A DNA stretch of 64,000 nucleotides, taken from contig NC_073695.1 of assembly GCF_029784165.1 (NCBI RefSeq), positions 199,280,857 to 199,344,856 of the forward strand. Direction: 5' to 3'. Shown here piece by piece: positions 36,301 to 48,029 of this stretch. Source of the stretch: Wyeomyia smithii (Eukaryota > Arthropoda > Insecta > Diptera > Culicidae). The number at the start of each line of letters is the position of its first letter. Within the stretch, counting starts at the first letter, position 1. The notes under the pieces are model-generated. The model saw only the letters and a program-made list of their open reading frames with translations, was not told the DNA's origin and made no database searches. A program made the translations under genes and the position numbers.

Positions 36301-36450
36301 TTTGATTTTGTACGACCGCGCCAAAGTTGTAGGTTATCAACTAATAATAAATATGCATCTAGGCATTTGACAAAATTTGCAACAAAACCACTTTCACTTT
36401 ACTCGATAATTCAAAGAATGCCGGGTTTTGAATTATTAACACTGGGCCAT
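33361..36450. other. Non-coding DNA, repeat fragments
   Basis: A repeated GATACCGATAC / TATCGATAC pattern occurs at about 34,390-34,480. A somewhat GC-richer stretch near 35,690-35,960 could be regulatory but has no specific signal. No gene recognised. Confidence 0.4.
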
Positions 36451-36458
36451 ATGTTTAT

Positions 36459-36859
36459 TAGAGATGGTCGGGTTTAGCTTTTTTCAAACCCGTACCCGAC
36501 CCGTACCCGATTTTTTTTTCGGTTTAAACTCGAACCCGACCCGAACCTGAAACTTTTTTTTTCGATCAAACCCAAACCCGACCCGAACCCAAAAGTTTTA
36601 TTTTTGTGAAACCCGAACCCGAAACTATAAAACTGTCGATTTTTTGTACCAATTGGAGGCTGACCTTAAGCTTTGAGCCTCATATGGTATTGAAATGTTA
36701 GTGATTTTTACTGTTGCATGAAATTTGACATCATTATCCTATGAAAATGCTTATTTAATATAGTCGGGTATCGGGTTTTAGACCTAAACCCGAACCCGAC
36801 CCGAGCCCGATAATTTTTTTTTTTTCACCAAACCCGACACTTTCAAAAATTCATCTCTT
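36459..36859. mobile_element. hAT-type MITE built of ACCCGA hexamers
   Basis: The ends TAGAGATG and AAGAGATG (other strand) are flanked by ATGTTTAT at 36451-36458 and 36860-36867, an 8-bp duplication of the hAT type. Near both ends are arrays of AACCCGACCCGAACCC-like hexamers broken by poly-T tracts. No coding capacity. Confidence 0.75.
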
Positions 36860-36867
36860 ATGTTTAT

Positions 36868-38357
36868 GTCTCACATGTTTCTCGAGTCGATCGTACGACA
36901 GTTAGATTTATTAAGCGAAAACCGTATCACTGATCAAACAACAATAACTTTTGTTAATTCATTTTGGCAGAAACGAATATTTTTTATTTGCAAATCCACG
37001 ATATAGGCAATTAGTAACATTGATAAGATTTGCATTTAGGATTAGTTGTAAAAAATACCAAGATGATCAATTGGTTTAGCTTGGCACTAGATATAATTAG
37101 ATTAGTGCGGTCGAATGCACCTGATTGATCCCAGTTTAGTGATAATTGGTGAAGCAATAACGAATTACACATGCTTCGCCTAAATGACTCAAAGGAACTT
37201 CATACTGCGTACGCCATACCGCACATTATGGCTCAATATAATTAGCGCTTGATAAGCGCGAGATACATCAAATTCACTGGAAATGATGCAGATTATCACA
37301 TACACTGTACCATGAGATATTCTTTAAATTGATTTATGATTCGAAACACTACAAATGTACTTGGAATCGTGTGGGTAGCAAAGAAATAAGAATGTACAAC
37401 GAATATTTCAAATCATTCAATTTCATTTGAGGTGGACTCTTTTTGTGGTTTTTTTTTGCGAATGACAAAACGTTATACGTGATAAGAGCCTGAAATTGTA
37501 CGTGTAATCTATGCAGTTGTTAAAATAATGAAAAGTATACAAAAGTATGTAAGCATTCAAACATCTACCACATTTTTTTGCTGAACAACTCGTGATGAAA
37601 TAATATAAATTAACCGACGAACTCCTATGGTGAAAACTATGCAATAATATAATAAAAGAAATGAGCGCTAGAGCGTTTGTGAGTCGATGATTATTGTTCC
37701 CTGTATTCAAAGTGGAAACCAGTTTTCGTTGCTGCACGTACCAGCATACAGTTTCTTTGTCCATACTCCACCACCAGGGTCACGAAAGAGTTTAGCGCAA
37801 AAGATTAATCAATTTGCTCACGCTAGCCAGCGCTGGCAATAATGCTTCGAACGTTTTGGGGCACACGTGTGTGCAATAATATTGTGCATGATGCTGCTGG
37901 CAACATCAACGCGCAATGCATTGCACAAAAAAAAAAACAAAGGGTTACTACGGGTTTGTAGTGCGCTTGTTCCCTTCACCGGTTATTTTTTCGCTAATGT
38001 CTTGTTAGAGGCTCGGTACAGTCTTCCGATAGGTCCTCTGGAAATAGCAATTTTCATAGGTTTTTACTTCTCACATTCTGCATCCACGAAGATTGGCTCA
38101 CGATTTTTTTATGAATTCAATTGATTTGTGTTTTACTTAATTTGAAAAAAAAAAAGGATCATTGCAACCTCATTTCGATCTATAAAAGGTTTTTTCTTTC
38201 AATAATAGGATCAACCTTGTTTCAGCGGTTTTTTGTTTTGCCCGAACAAGCGTACGCAGACCACCTGGAACCATAGTAGGTCACCTTATTATTGCATCAC
38301 TGCGCCGTGCCGTGTTGTGATGGAAAGCCCTCGCTTGACTGTTTGGGGTTTAAATGC
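36868..38357. other. Non-coding DNA, nothing recognised
   Basis: Short ORFs only, none with a known motif. Region 37,790-37,930 is slightly GC-richer. Confidence 0.4.
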
Positions 38358-38365
38358 ATGCACAC

Positions 38366-39889
38366 TAGGGTGTCCCAAAAAAAATCGATGTTGAAAAAGT
38401 CAAGGTGCGCAGCCCTAAATTGAAAGATGATGTTATTTATAGCATTTTTGTAGTACATTTCGACTTTCTAAAAAATTGTTTTCAGGTTGCCCAAACGTGA
38501 TTAATGAAAAAATGACTTTTTTGAGCTACAAACCCACTTTTTTGCACTTTTTTCAATTCTGTTCGATTCCTATATTTTTTTCGTACATTGTTTTATTTTT
38601 GTGGGGTTGTTTTTGAATATTTTGCTTGATTTGGTTCAGTATTGTATTCAGTTTTTTGACTCCCAGAACCCATTAAGCATCACAAAAAATTATTTTTTCT
38701 AATAATTTTTAGATAAAACCCTTCATAACACAAATAAAAAAAAAATTTAAGCAAGAGCTGAAATTTTCATTGCAAAGCGGGATTTACCACGAAAATTTAC
38801 ATGAAAAAAGGTTATTGATATCTTATCGGGGAGCTGAGATATTGGCATTTTTCTATGTGATGGAAAACTATGCATTTTAACAAACATGTTAAATAACTGT
38901 TTTATTTTGGGGATTTGGGAAAAATAACATTGTTCAGAAAACAAATGCATTTTTTGATGGCTGATAACTTAGTAGAAGGTTTCAAAATTTGGTAAAATCT
39001 GCGAAAAAAGTTAGAACGAAAATTATGATTTTTCGTGCCTTCTAATAGAAAACTCAATGTTGCTCGTAATATGTAAGAGATAGAAACATGATGTCTTCGG
39101 TAAAGTTTCTTGTTTCAAGATAACCTAAAACTTTGTCGAAGACACCTTGCGTCTATCTTATTCTGATTAAAAAGTAAATTTTTTATCTCACTTATTGGTG
39201 GGTTGATCACCCTTCTTTCTACATTAAAAGATGCATTTTTGAATATCCTGAAACTTCTTCGAAAATACCTCATGGCTATAATCAACATTTGAATTTGAAT
39301 TATTTAGGAAATTATATACACAAACGGCAAAATAAAACACTGTGCAATGGAGATATTGAGCTTTAGTGGCTTTTTTGCAAAATGCATAGTTTTCCATCAC
39401 ATGTAAAAACGCCGATATCTCAGCCCCCCGATAAAATATCAAGGGTCTTTTTTCATGTAAATTTTCGTCTTGAATTCCGCTTTGCAGTAAAAATTTCAGT
39501 TCTTGATCAAAAAATTTTTTTATGTGTTTTGAAGGGTTTTATTGAAAATTATAAGGAAAATTCACTCTTTTGTGATGTTCAGTGGGCTCTGTTAGTCAAA
39601 TAATTGAATGCGATGCTGAACCAAACCATGCAAAATATTCAAAAACAATCCCACAAAAATGAAAAAAATATATGGAAAAATTAAGGAATTGAACAGATTT
39701 GAAAAAGTGCAAAAGAGTGGTTTTGTAGCTTGAAAAAGTCATTTTTTCATAAATCACGTTTGGGCAACCTGAAAACGACCTTTTAGAAAGTCGAAATGTT
39801 CTACAAAAATGCTATAAATAACATTATCTTTTAAATTTAGGGCTGAGCACCTTGACTTTTTCTACATCGATTTTTTTTGGGACAGCCTA
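38366..39889. mobile_element. 1.5-kb hAT-type foldback
   Basis: The ends TAGGGTGTCCCAAAAA and TAGGCTGTCCCAAAAA (other strand) are flanked by the 8-bp duplication ATGCACAC at 38358-38365 and 39890-39897, fitting the Ac-type hAT pattern. The element is close to a complete inverted repeat with arms of about 750 bases centred near 39,127 (for example TTTTCATGTAAATTTTCGTC and its counterpart near 38,800). No transposase. If transcribed it would form a very long hairpin. Confidence 0.85.
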
Positions 39890-39897
39890 ATGCACAC

Positions 39898-41366
39898 TCG
39901 GCATAACCGAAAAGCGGACACTATAATAATCTCCACTAATAGTATAAAGTGTACGTACGGCGGTACGTCACGCGGTAGAACGGAATTCTCTGTAGGTCAC
40001 TGGCATCAGCTGGTACGCGGCACACGTCGCAACCAGTCGCAATAACAAAGGCTACGACAGCAACACGGTCTTGGCTAGGAGGAAACCGAAACCGGTACGA
40101 GTGTCACGTCACTGCCTAGTAGAACTGTAATTGTCTCTGACCATGACTATATAGCCATATAATCATAGGTTAGTACATGCATAAAGATGAATCATCTTCC
40201 GATGCATGTCCAGTTTAGCGAGCTTTTTTTTTTGTTGGAATTGAAATGCGAACACGACGACATAGTCGGAGGGGTTTTCCTATACCTGGTTTTTGGCAGA
40301 CTGATTCATTAACCGCTTTTTAGGCGCTTCCATCTTTGAGCCGATCAGAACACTAGCCAGCCGTCATCAGATGAATTGAATCGAACACTCAACAACAACA
40401 AAGAAAACCGGCTATTGCATACATACAGCAAACTGTGTTGTATCTTATATCAAAACAGACAGTACAGTGGGCTGGATTGGATTGGAAATCTGGCAAATAT
40501 ATTTACTTCTTTAATAATAATCCACAAAGTACCCAACTGTAATCAAATTTAAGGACGCATTATTGAAACTAACTTTTCGAGTAACAGTGTCACCTTAAGA
40601 GCAAGCTGTGTTTATTTATTTGTCTATAGGTAAGCTTTAGTCGATTCATGTTATAATTCATGATTGCAGCGTTGCACATTTAATTGTAATTATTTCTGTC
40701 CCTTTAGACTGAGCTTAAATTTCTAGTTTCTATTTAGGTCTGAAATACGATCTGTAGTAGTTTTATTAATCTGTATATTAGGTTGATTGTGTTGTGGCAT
40801 GCAACTTGTTTACTTCCTATGTTACGAACTATGTAATTGTTGGCATTATTGCAAAGCAGCAAAAAAAAAGCCTTTCTGTGTAAGGGAATATAAATACACT
40901 ACCTATTTTCTCTATTTCGCGCTCAAACTTTTGGTCACAAACTTTCCAAAATGGTAGCAGTTATACTCTCGTGTACATGCAATATTCTATCTACTCCAGC
41001 TTCCTTTTACTTGGAAAAGGGTACTCGAAAACGAGCACATACTGTACACTAGAAATCTACACCTACACCGGACAGATTCAACTTCAACTTTGGTTCCGTA
41101 CTGACATAAGAATCAGTTGAACGTCGTTCCGTAGATAAGTGGCATCTTCTTTGAATCGTTAGCCTTCGGCAGAAAAATTATTTTCCTATTTTGATAGCGA
41201 TAGGTGTTGTATCTTATCTCGTAAATATAAACCACAAAGATTGTCGGCAAGGAATAAATGTGATAACGAGAAAAATGTTAATGTTGAATTCAGTTTTAAA
41301 TTGTTGCTGGAACACCGTTCACCATTTCATCGTCAAAAAATAGAGCACCTCTTCACCGCGAATAGT
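39898..41366. other. Non-coding DNA with a CpG-richer start
   Basis: About 39,950-40,130 is richer in CpG (GTACGTACGGCGGTACGTCA) and could be regulatory, but no TATA+Inr pair or ORF supports a gene. The remainder is AT-rich and unrecognised. Confidence 0.35.
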
Positions 41367-42032
41367 ACACCCCGAAAAAAATGTACGAAAAATTCACGTG
41401 GAAAAGTGGCTGATTCTCATCTACCTTCTTTTCACGTAACTTAGAAATGTAATTTATTTTCAAAATTTCAACTAATAGTTACCATTTTTTTCCATTGGAA
41501 AAATATAAAAAAATGTTAGAGTGGACGTTTGTAAACACTTCCTCCACTTTTTCGTGAACACTTCCTCCTTCGTAACTAGCAATGAAAAAATGCCGATTCT
41601 TTGTTCTGCAAACAAAACATAAATAAAACATTTAGTATAATGCGATTAGTAAATGAAATACAGAATTACCGTCTAATATTTTCAGGGATTCGATAAGTCC
41701 TCCGATTAACACAAATTGTGGAGGAGTAGTGTGTCCTTAACGTTCTCTTCGCACGCCATATTGTTTTTTTGCATGCTAAAAAATTCACGTAAATACTGTT
41801 GTCGAAAACGTCTCATCACAGTTGCACTAACACGAACACAGTCAAAACACACAAATACCAATACGCTGAAACCGTCGACATTATAATTTGACTGATTTTA
41901 CCTGAATTGACAGTGAAATACGTGAAATTAAGGTGAAAATTACTAATGCCACGTGAAGCGGCAGTTTTTTTTATAAAGACAGTCCCTTACATGATTTTTC
42001 AGGTAGATTTTACGTGCCAATTTTTAGAGTGT
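41367..42032. repeat. Probable MITE with TACAC ends
   Basis: The outer ends ACACCCCGAAAAAAATG and ACACTCTAAAAATTGG (other strand) and inner inverted segments (TTCACGTGGAAAAGTGGC near 41,393; GCCACGTGAA near 41,950) suggest a weak foldback. A segment just to the right (GTAGGAGGGTTGTATC, then AACGTAGGACTACG) is a repeat also seen near 25,530. Confidence 0.4.
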
Positions 42033-42749
42033 AGGAGGGTTGTATCTAAGACACAACCACGTGGTTAACGTAGGACTACGATAATCTATATTTGTTTTAG
42101 CGATTTTTCTTCTAAAATCTCAAAGCGAAAGTTACAAAAATGTTCATAAAATAACTGGGTAAAACTATAAGGTGTAGGGTTGGGTATTTGTATTAGCGTA
42201 CTTTAAAAATAGCTTTCGATTGTAGCTTGTACTGGCACCCTAAATCTTTATGTCTTCTTCTCGGTATTCTTGAATGATTTAACAAGTTGAATACTTGGCT
42301 CTTTGGGCGAGTGAAGGTAACAACAGGTAAGAGCTTGTTTATGAAGAGCCGGATAATGTGGAATAGAACGGGTCAACAGTGACTAAATATTTCATCACTG
42401 TTGCCAGATATACGGTTGCATTAGCGACAGCGCACTCAGCATAGTTCTCTCTCTAGGTAAACGGTGAATACGAATATACTTGGAACTGGAAACCAGCTCG
42501 ATTAAAACGGAAATTCGCCGATTCTGATATCATTTATCATCAAACAAACTCAAATTAGGCTTAATTGGCGGTATGTAATTTCACAAATTCAAAAAACAAG
42601 ATTGTTAAAAAAATCTTTTTTACTATTTGCAACGTTTTGACAAGCTGCATGAAAATTGAATGCTTTTGGGGTGCTAGAAAGTGCCATTGGTGTGTCACAA
42701 TAATGACACCCGACAAGTTTTTTTTAATTTTTTGTCATTGCAGATTGCC

Positions 42750-44620
42750 ATTTGTATTTGTATTTGTATTTGTATTTATAATTTAAAATCATTGGACATC
42801 TGGGTCTTTATGAAATAATCTTATTCTAACTTAAAGTAACATGGAACACAAACGCTGACGAAAAGCAACAGTTGACAAGTTAAAATCAAACAAATCGTAC
42901 GCCTCCTGGAATCTTCTGCTTATAGAGTTGATGGGATCATTTGAACCATATCTCGTATTCCTAGCAGTGGCTTGAATAAGTTGCCTAGGCCGAAGAACAC
43001 GTGTGGGTGCATAAAGTCGCATACGACTCAACAATTCAGCACTGTCGATTTCAGCCTTAAGTATTTTTGCTCCAAAGACTGCTTGACTGATTACACGTCT
43101 GCTGTGAAGTGGTTCGATACCGAGCAATGCGCACCGGCTTTCATATGGCGGGAGGTTATGAGGGTTCAGGTTATGAAGAGCACGCCTAACAAACTTACGT
43201 TGCACCGACTCAATCCGCGTGATCCAAGTCGTTTCATATGGACTCCACACAACAGCTGCATATTCCAGGATCGGTCTCACTAAAGAGCAAAATAAAGCTC
43301 TCACACATGTGGGATCGTTGAAATCTTTGGCAATTTTCATAATGAATCCCATTTGCCGATTGGCTTTGTCAATTATTGCCGAGTAGTGGGACTTGAAAGA
43401 GAGTTGGTAATCCAACAAAACATCTAAATCTTTGATTTTCTCAACTCGGTTCAACTGTTCACCTAGGATCGTATAATTGAATGTAATGGGTTGTTTACGT
43501 CTTCGGAATGTTATCACGGAACATTTTGCAACACTCAATTTTAAAAAGTTTAAAGTGCACCAATGTTCAAAACGATCTATTAGTTTCTGCAACTCTCTAC
43601 AGTCAGCTTCACATCGTACCACAAGATACATTTTCAAATCATCGGCATAGATGAGTATACCACCATTTCGCAGAAGAATTACTACGTCGTTAAAGAAGAG
43701 CGTAAACAACAGGGGTCCTAAGTTGCTTCCTTGAGGCACACCAGAACATGGCGAAAAAGGCGCTGATTTCTTAGGACCAATTTTTACGCAGAGAAATCTG
43801 TCGCTCAGATATGAACGAAGCCAGTTGGACATCCTATTAGATACTCCTAGTCGAGACAGTTTATCAAGAAGTATATGATGATTCACAGTATCAAATGCAG
43901 CTTTGATGTCAGTGTACACTGCATCAATCTGTGCACCGTTATCCATAGCTCCGATACAAGTCGTTATGAATTCGCATAAATTACTTTCAACTGATCGCTT
44001 CGGGAAGAATCCATGCTGGGATGAGCTGATGTAATTTCTGCACGAGCTGAATAACACATCTTTAACAATGGTTTCCAGACACTTTGAACCTGCTGATAGT
44101 GATGTTATTCCTCGATAGTTAGAAACTTCAGTCTTATCGCCTTTCTTAAACACCGGAACCATGTAGGAAGATTTCCAAACAGACGGGAACTGTTGCAGTT
44201 GTAGCGACCGATTAAATATTGTTTGAAGAGGCGGAACCAGGGATGCGCGACACCTCTTGTATACGCATGACGGTATATTGTCTGGGCCAGGTTTGAATGA
44301 TGGCTTGAGTTTATGTATCGCAGACTCAACCATCGCATTTGATATTTCGAAAACGTCAAAATCGATAGCGTCCATGGGAACACCATTGGCAGCAGTAAGA
44401 GCTTCTTCTGACGTTGGGATACGATCAACGAAAACACCCGCGAAATGTTGCGAGAATAGATCGCATTTTCTCTGTGTAGTGTTGGCTGACACTTCACCTA
44501 GATGCATAATTGTGGGAAGGCCACTCTCCTTGCGTTTTGAGTTCACAAAACTCCAGAACCTTTGCATATGACGTGAGATTATTCTCGTTCTTTTGTTATC
44601 ACGACTGCATTTTCACCACT
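42750..44620 (-). mobile_element. 5'-truncated Jockey/CR1-group non-LTR retrotransposon
   Basis: The element runs right to left. Its 3' end is not poly(A) but a hexamer tail: ATTTGT repeated about four times on the + strand at 42,750-42,779. Its 5' side stops near 44,620 inside ORF2, just before the RT domain, so ORF1 and the endonuclease are missing, as expected from incomplete reverse transcription. Tandem hexamer tails are known in several non-LTR clades. Confidence 0.85.
42831..44567 (-). CDS. Non-LTR retrotransposon reverse transcriptase (partial ORF2)
   Basis: The open frame of 578 codons from the first ATG continues upstream without a stop for about 14 codons (to about 44,610), so the ATG is internal rather than the native start. 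Residues about 85-345 are the RT: KPGPDNIPSCVYK, YRGITSL, QHGFFPKRS, VYTDIKAAFDTV (first catalytic Asp), SGVPQGSNLGPLLF and IYADDLKMYL (catalytic YADD). The C-terminal part includes the thumb-like VQRKFVRRALHNL region. No RNase H or zinc knuckle is visible. The frame is uninterrupted and the catalytic box intact, so the insertion is fairly young, but without an endonuclease it cannot move itself. Jockey versus CR1 placement is uncertain. Confidence 0.9.
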   Translation of the reverse strand: MQRFWSFVNSKRKESGLPTIMHLGEVSANTTQRKCDLFSQHFAGVFVDRIPTSEEALTAANGVPMDAIDFDVFEISNAMVESAIHKLKPSFKPGPDNIPSCVYKRCRASLVPPLQTIFNRSLQLQQFPSVWKSSYMVPVFKKGDKTEVSNYRGITSLSAGSKCLETIVKDVLFSSCRNYISSSQHGFFPKRSVESNLCEFITTCIGAMDNGAQIDAVYTDIKAAFDTVNHHILLDKLSRLGVSNRMSNWLRSYLSDRFLCVKIGPKKSAPFSPCSGVPQGSNLGPLLFTLFFNDVVILLRNGGILIYADDLKMYLVVRCEADCRELQKLIDRFEHWCTLNFLKLSVAKCSVITFRRRKQPITFNYTILGEQLNRVEKIKDLDVLLDYQLSFKSHYSAIIDKANRQMGFIMKIAKDFNDPTCVRALFCSLVRPILEYAAVVWSPYETTWITRIESVQRKFVRRALHNLNPHNLPPYESRCALLGIEPLHSRRVISQAVFGAKILKAEIDSAELLSRMRLYAPTRVLRPRQLIQATARNTRYGSNDPINSISRRFQEAYDLFDFNLSTVAFRQRLCSMLL

Positions 44621-45810
44621 GTAGCAGTTGCTGAGTATCGGATTTTCCAGTACCAACGCGTTTATGCATTTGCTTTGCGATACAGACAATGAATTCGACC
44701 TACCGGGGGAATCGGAGAAACAAACGGGATTTTGCCTTTCCTACCTTTGTTGCCGCGACCAGACCTTACCGTAAGTGTATGGTACCGTCTTAGGAATAGA
44801 GATTAGGATGAAATTTCTGTTTGCTGCCTTTAATATCAAGTTTTTGTGGAAAACTCAGTGGAGGAGAAGCCTCGTATGACAGAGAACACATGTCGCAAAA
44901 TTGTCCATAAGTAGTCAAATCGTTTCTTTACTTTAGTGTCGACTGTGTTGGGGAAGAAAGGCAATCATTGGTTGTTCAGTTTGATACTGTACTGAGAGTA
45001 TCGTCTGATATTTGGCCCTGTTCTGATTCAGTTCTGATTGGTCGAAATATGCGTTCTACATTTTTTGATAGTGCAGGAGTTACGCAAATGTCCACGGTTG
45101 TCCACGGGAGAGGGGGGTAATGTCAATTTCCACGTAGACACAATATATTTTTTCCAAAAAAAAAAATCTGCTCCAAAAAAAAAAATCTGCCAAAAAAATA
45201 CATTGGCTTATAATAAAAATTGTACAGATATTCTGATTTTGGAGTCATTGTCAGTCATACATTTAGATAAAATTGGTATCATTTTATTCGTAACCTCTTT
45301 GTTCTTTCAGATAGGTTCTTCAGACATATTGAGAATCTCTTAAGAATTTCAGGTACAATAGGACTGGTATGTTTTCTGGTTCATAGTTGCTTTTTTAAGT
45401 TATTAGATATTAATTTAAGATCAATTTTTAGAAGTTTTTTTGGTTTGAAAGTGTCTTTGCTGTTTTGAATCTTTTTTTTTTTTTTGTTTCAATCTGGAAC
45501 TAATCTCTGTTGTAACCTTTTCGTTGTTTTTTTTTGCTTTCGTAAGCTTTTAAAGTGCTTCCAGTTTTTTAGGGTGCATTTTTAATTATTTTGCTCCTGG
45601 GTTTTCTAGCTTTTAGGAGCGCTTCAGCTAAATTGAAATTGTTTTGTTCTTTTGAACACTTCTGGTTGTTTTCAGCAAATTTAATATCATTTATTGGACT
45701 AAAATGTGGTTGTCGATATCCACGGCTGTCCATGCAGGGGAACGGGGGTGTCTAAAATAGACGGGCCCCTCATTTCAACCTATTTCCATCACTGTTGCAA
45801 TTAAACAAAT
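44621..45810. other. Non-coding DNA, nothing recognised
   Basis: T-rich low-complexity DNA, especially 45,420-45,600, with A-rich runs near 45,155-45,190. No ORF with a known motif. Confidence 0.4.
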
Positions 45811-45982
45811 GCAAGATGCATAGGCGTAGCCAGAGGGGGCAGAAGGGGCGTTGCCCTCCCCCCCCCCCTAGTTGTTGACATTGGTGCATAATTTTGTTTT
45901 CAATAACTCTAATAGCACAAAACGACATTTTTAGTCCATAGAAACATCTGTGTAAAGTATGAGCCAGATCAAAAATAATTGA

Positions 45983-46524
45983 TTGAAATGTTTGCCCTAT
46001 GTTGCGTGGAATTACACAAGTTTTTCAGTTGATCCACCAAGGACATTGCATCGGCAAAAGTACCGGGCAAATCCGCCTGCATCAACTAGCTTGGAGTATT
46101 GGAACCGAGCTGTGACAATTCCTTACCTTGATTCTCTTGTAACTTCGCTGGAAACACGGTTCGGTGAAGATAGTGCATCTGCCTACGCGTTGTCCTTGCT
46201 GCATCCCGCTAACGTATTACACATGTCGTTGGAAGAGTTCAAGCGTAAAACCGAAAGTTTCGTAATTTTTTGCGAAGTTGACAATTTTGTTGGAGAGGTG
46301 GAAGTTTGGTATCAACATTGCAGCAGCATGAGAGCAGACCGTAAGAACTTGATCTTATAGACCTGCTAGCTGAAAGCCCGTTCAGTACATTACGTCGGGT
46401 GAAAACCTGGCTGGGGTCAACAATGGTTGAACAGCGGTTGAGTGCTCTCTGCTTGCTGAGTGCTCATCGGCAGATGGTTAACAACAATCGTGAAAAGACA
46501 CATGAACCGCTTCCGGAACGTTGA
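45983..46524 (+). pseudogene. hAT-family transposase C-terminal part (broken)
   Basis: The first frame, to 46360, includes KYRANPPASTSLEYWNRAV and IPYLDSLVTSLETRFGE, matching the region before the dimerisation domain in hAT transposases of the zinc-finger/ZMYM-like type. A frameshift near 46,345 moves the reading to ESPFSTLRRVKTWLGSTM and VEQRLSALCLLSAHRQ, the hAT C-terminal dimerisation motif, ending TGA at 46,524. The RNase-H-like catalytic core and N-terminal zinc finger are absent. It therefore cannot be active, and the two frames are remnants of one protein. Confidence 0.8.
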
Positions 46525-46526
46525 CG

Positions 46527-46840
46527 TTTGATGCCCGAAGATTTTATTGAGAATCTTGATTGTGTCTTCAAACTTCCCGTCCTTGGGAAGCTTTGACAGG
46601 ACGTAGTTGAGATAGCGGCTGTGCGAGTAGGTGTCCAGCTTCCAGAGAAGTAGACGTACTTTCGCCGCATCATTCTGCTGGCCTGCATCGTTCTCGTAGA
46701 GGTCCTGGTAGCGGTTAAACCAGCGTCCAAACGTAACTCCGTTTTCTTAGTCGAGACAAACTCGGTGATGTTCCAAAATCTGCTCCGGGGTTTGATACTT
46801 CTTGAGATCCTCGTCGCCAAAATGATATGTCTAAAGGTTC
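46527..46840 (-). pseudogene. Ty3/gypsy (or BEL) gag-like fragment
   Basis: Reading on the minus strand gives YQTPEQILEHHRVCLD, a stop, then TFGRWFNRYQDLYENDA, AAKVRLLLWKLDTYSHSRY and VLSKLPKDGKFEDTIKILNK ending IFGHQT. This order (hydrophobic W..RY, LL.KL, Y.YL, LPK, ETI..L..IFG) is typical of gag of Ty3/gypsy or BEL elements in insects. One in-frame stop breaks it. It lies inside the hAT element, immediately after the transposase remnant and in the opposite orientation. Confidence 0.6.
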
Positions 46841-47084
46841 GAATGAACTAAAGAGTTTTTACTAGAGAACATCCATTTATATTCGAGGTTGGACAAAGAA
46901 TAATCAAATTTTCCACTCTAACGTCAAGGACTATTTTTCACTGGTTGCCTTGATGTAACAATCACTAAACACTAGTATTTTTTTCTATTTTCCAAAATAC
47001 CATTTTTTTACTTCTAAATTTTTTTAAGAACTTGGCCATTCCCCCCCCTCTATTCGAAATTCTGGCTATGCCCATGGCATGATG

Positions 47085-48029
47085 TATCTATGAACCACGG
47101 AAAATATCTGTATTTTTTCAGAACGCTTTTTGCTATGAGCAACCAAAAACATTTATATGGCGGGTATTGCCCTAGAGCTCAAACTGAAGTGAAATAAAAA
47201 AAATATAGCTTTTAAACCATTTCTTGTAGGTCACCTGATTATTTCTCTTGAAGGGTTTTTGTTAAATTAGAAATATATTTAAGTCTCATGATTTTTAGGT
47301 AATTAAAAGCCGCAGAAACTTTTTTAAATTTGTTAGATTATTTTAGGAAACAAAGTAGATATTTACATAATTGAATACTAGTTACTTAATTAGAAAGAGC
47401 TTTTACAGAGTTTCTATAACCACAGAACAGTGTTTTTTACATGAATTCCAATACATGCGTGTTACCTGTAATCGTGTAAAAACTTGTAACTTGTAATTGT
47501 AGTCAATGACATTGCGTATGTTAGTAAAATCGTTCAGTACCTAATACTACTTGTTATCAGATAAAGGTAGATAAAAGTAATTCGTCACTATCGGTATATT
47601 TAATCATGCACACAAATTGCACGAGTAACATCTATTCATCCTTCTTGGTAAACCACCAGCCCACAGTTAGCTTAAGTCTCAAAAAGAAAACAATATTCAA
47701 AAGTAAACAAATGCTAGTGCGGTGTCAGACTGTCAGAGAAACCGCATGCATGGTACCTATCTGCACGAAGCGGTTCTGATCTGATAGCGAGTTTCGCAGT
47801 AGTGGGGTAGCTTAATGCAGCAATACACATGTAACCGTTTTGTCTCTGTGTTTTTTTCCATCGAATACGCAGAGATCGGCTGTTCTATGGACGGACTAAA
47901 CTTACTAGGCCGCTTAACGAAGCTCGCCAGTCGGTCGCAGTCGGTTGGACCATACTCACCAGCCGGAACACGAAATCGCACACGCAATACCAACCGCGCA
48001 AGTTTTACCATTGCTTCCAAACTATTTTC
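47085..48029. other. Non-coding upstream region of mrj
   Basis: 47,165-47,230 is a third copy of the GCCCTAGAGCTCAAACTG repeat. From about 47,700 the DNA becomes GC-richer and CpG-containing and probably includes the mrj promoter. No other gene seen. Confidence 0.45.

Larger units (their letters stand above)
45819..47076 (+). mobile_element. hAT element, chimeric and decayed
   Basis: The ends CATAGGCGTAGCCAGA and CATGGGCATAGCCAGA (other strand) are flanked by near-identical 8-bp repeats GCAAGATG (45811-45818) and GCATGATG (47077-47084), as in hAT insertions. Both ends continue into G/C homopolymer stretches. Inside are a frameshifted hAT transposase C-terminus (+ strand) and, directly after it, a minus-strand Ty3/gypsy gag-like piece. 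Confidence 0.75.

Noticed and set aside
42972..43283. Plus-strand 103-codon ORF
   Set aside because: It is the antisense shadow of the intact reverse transcriptase frame on the minus strand.
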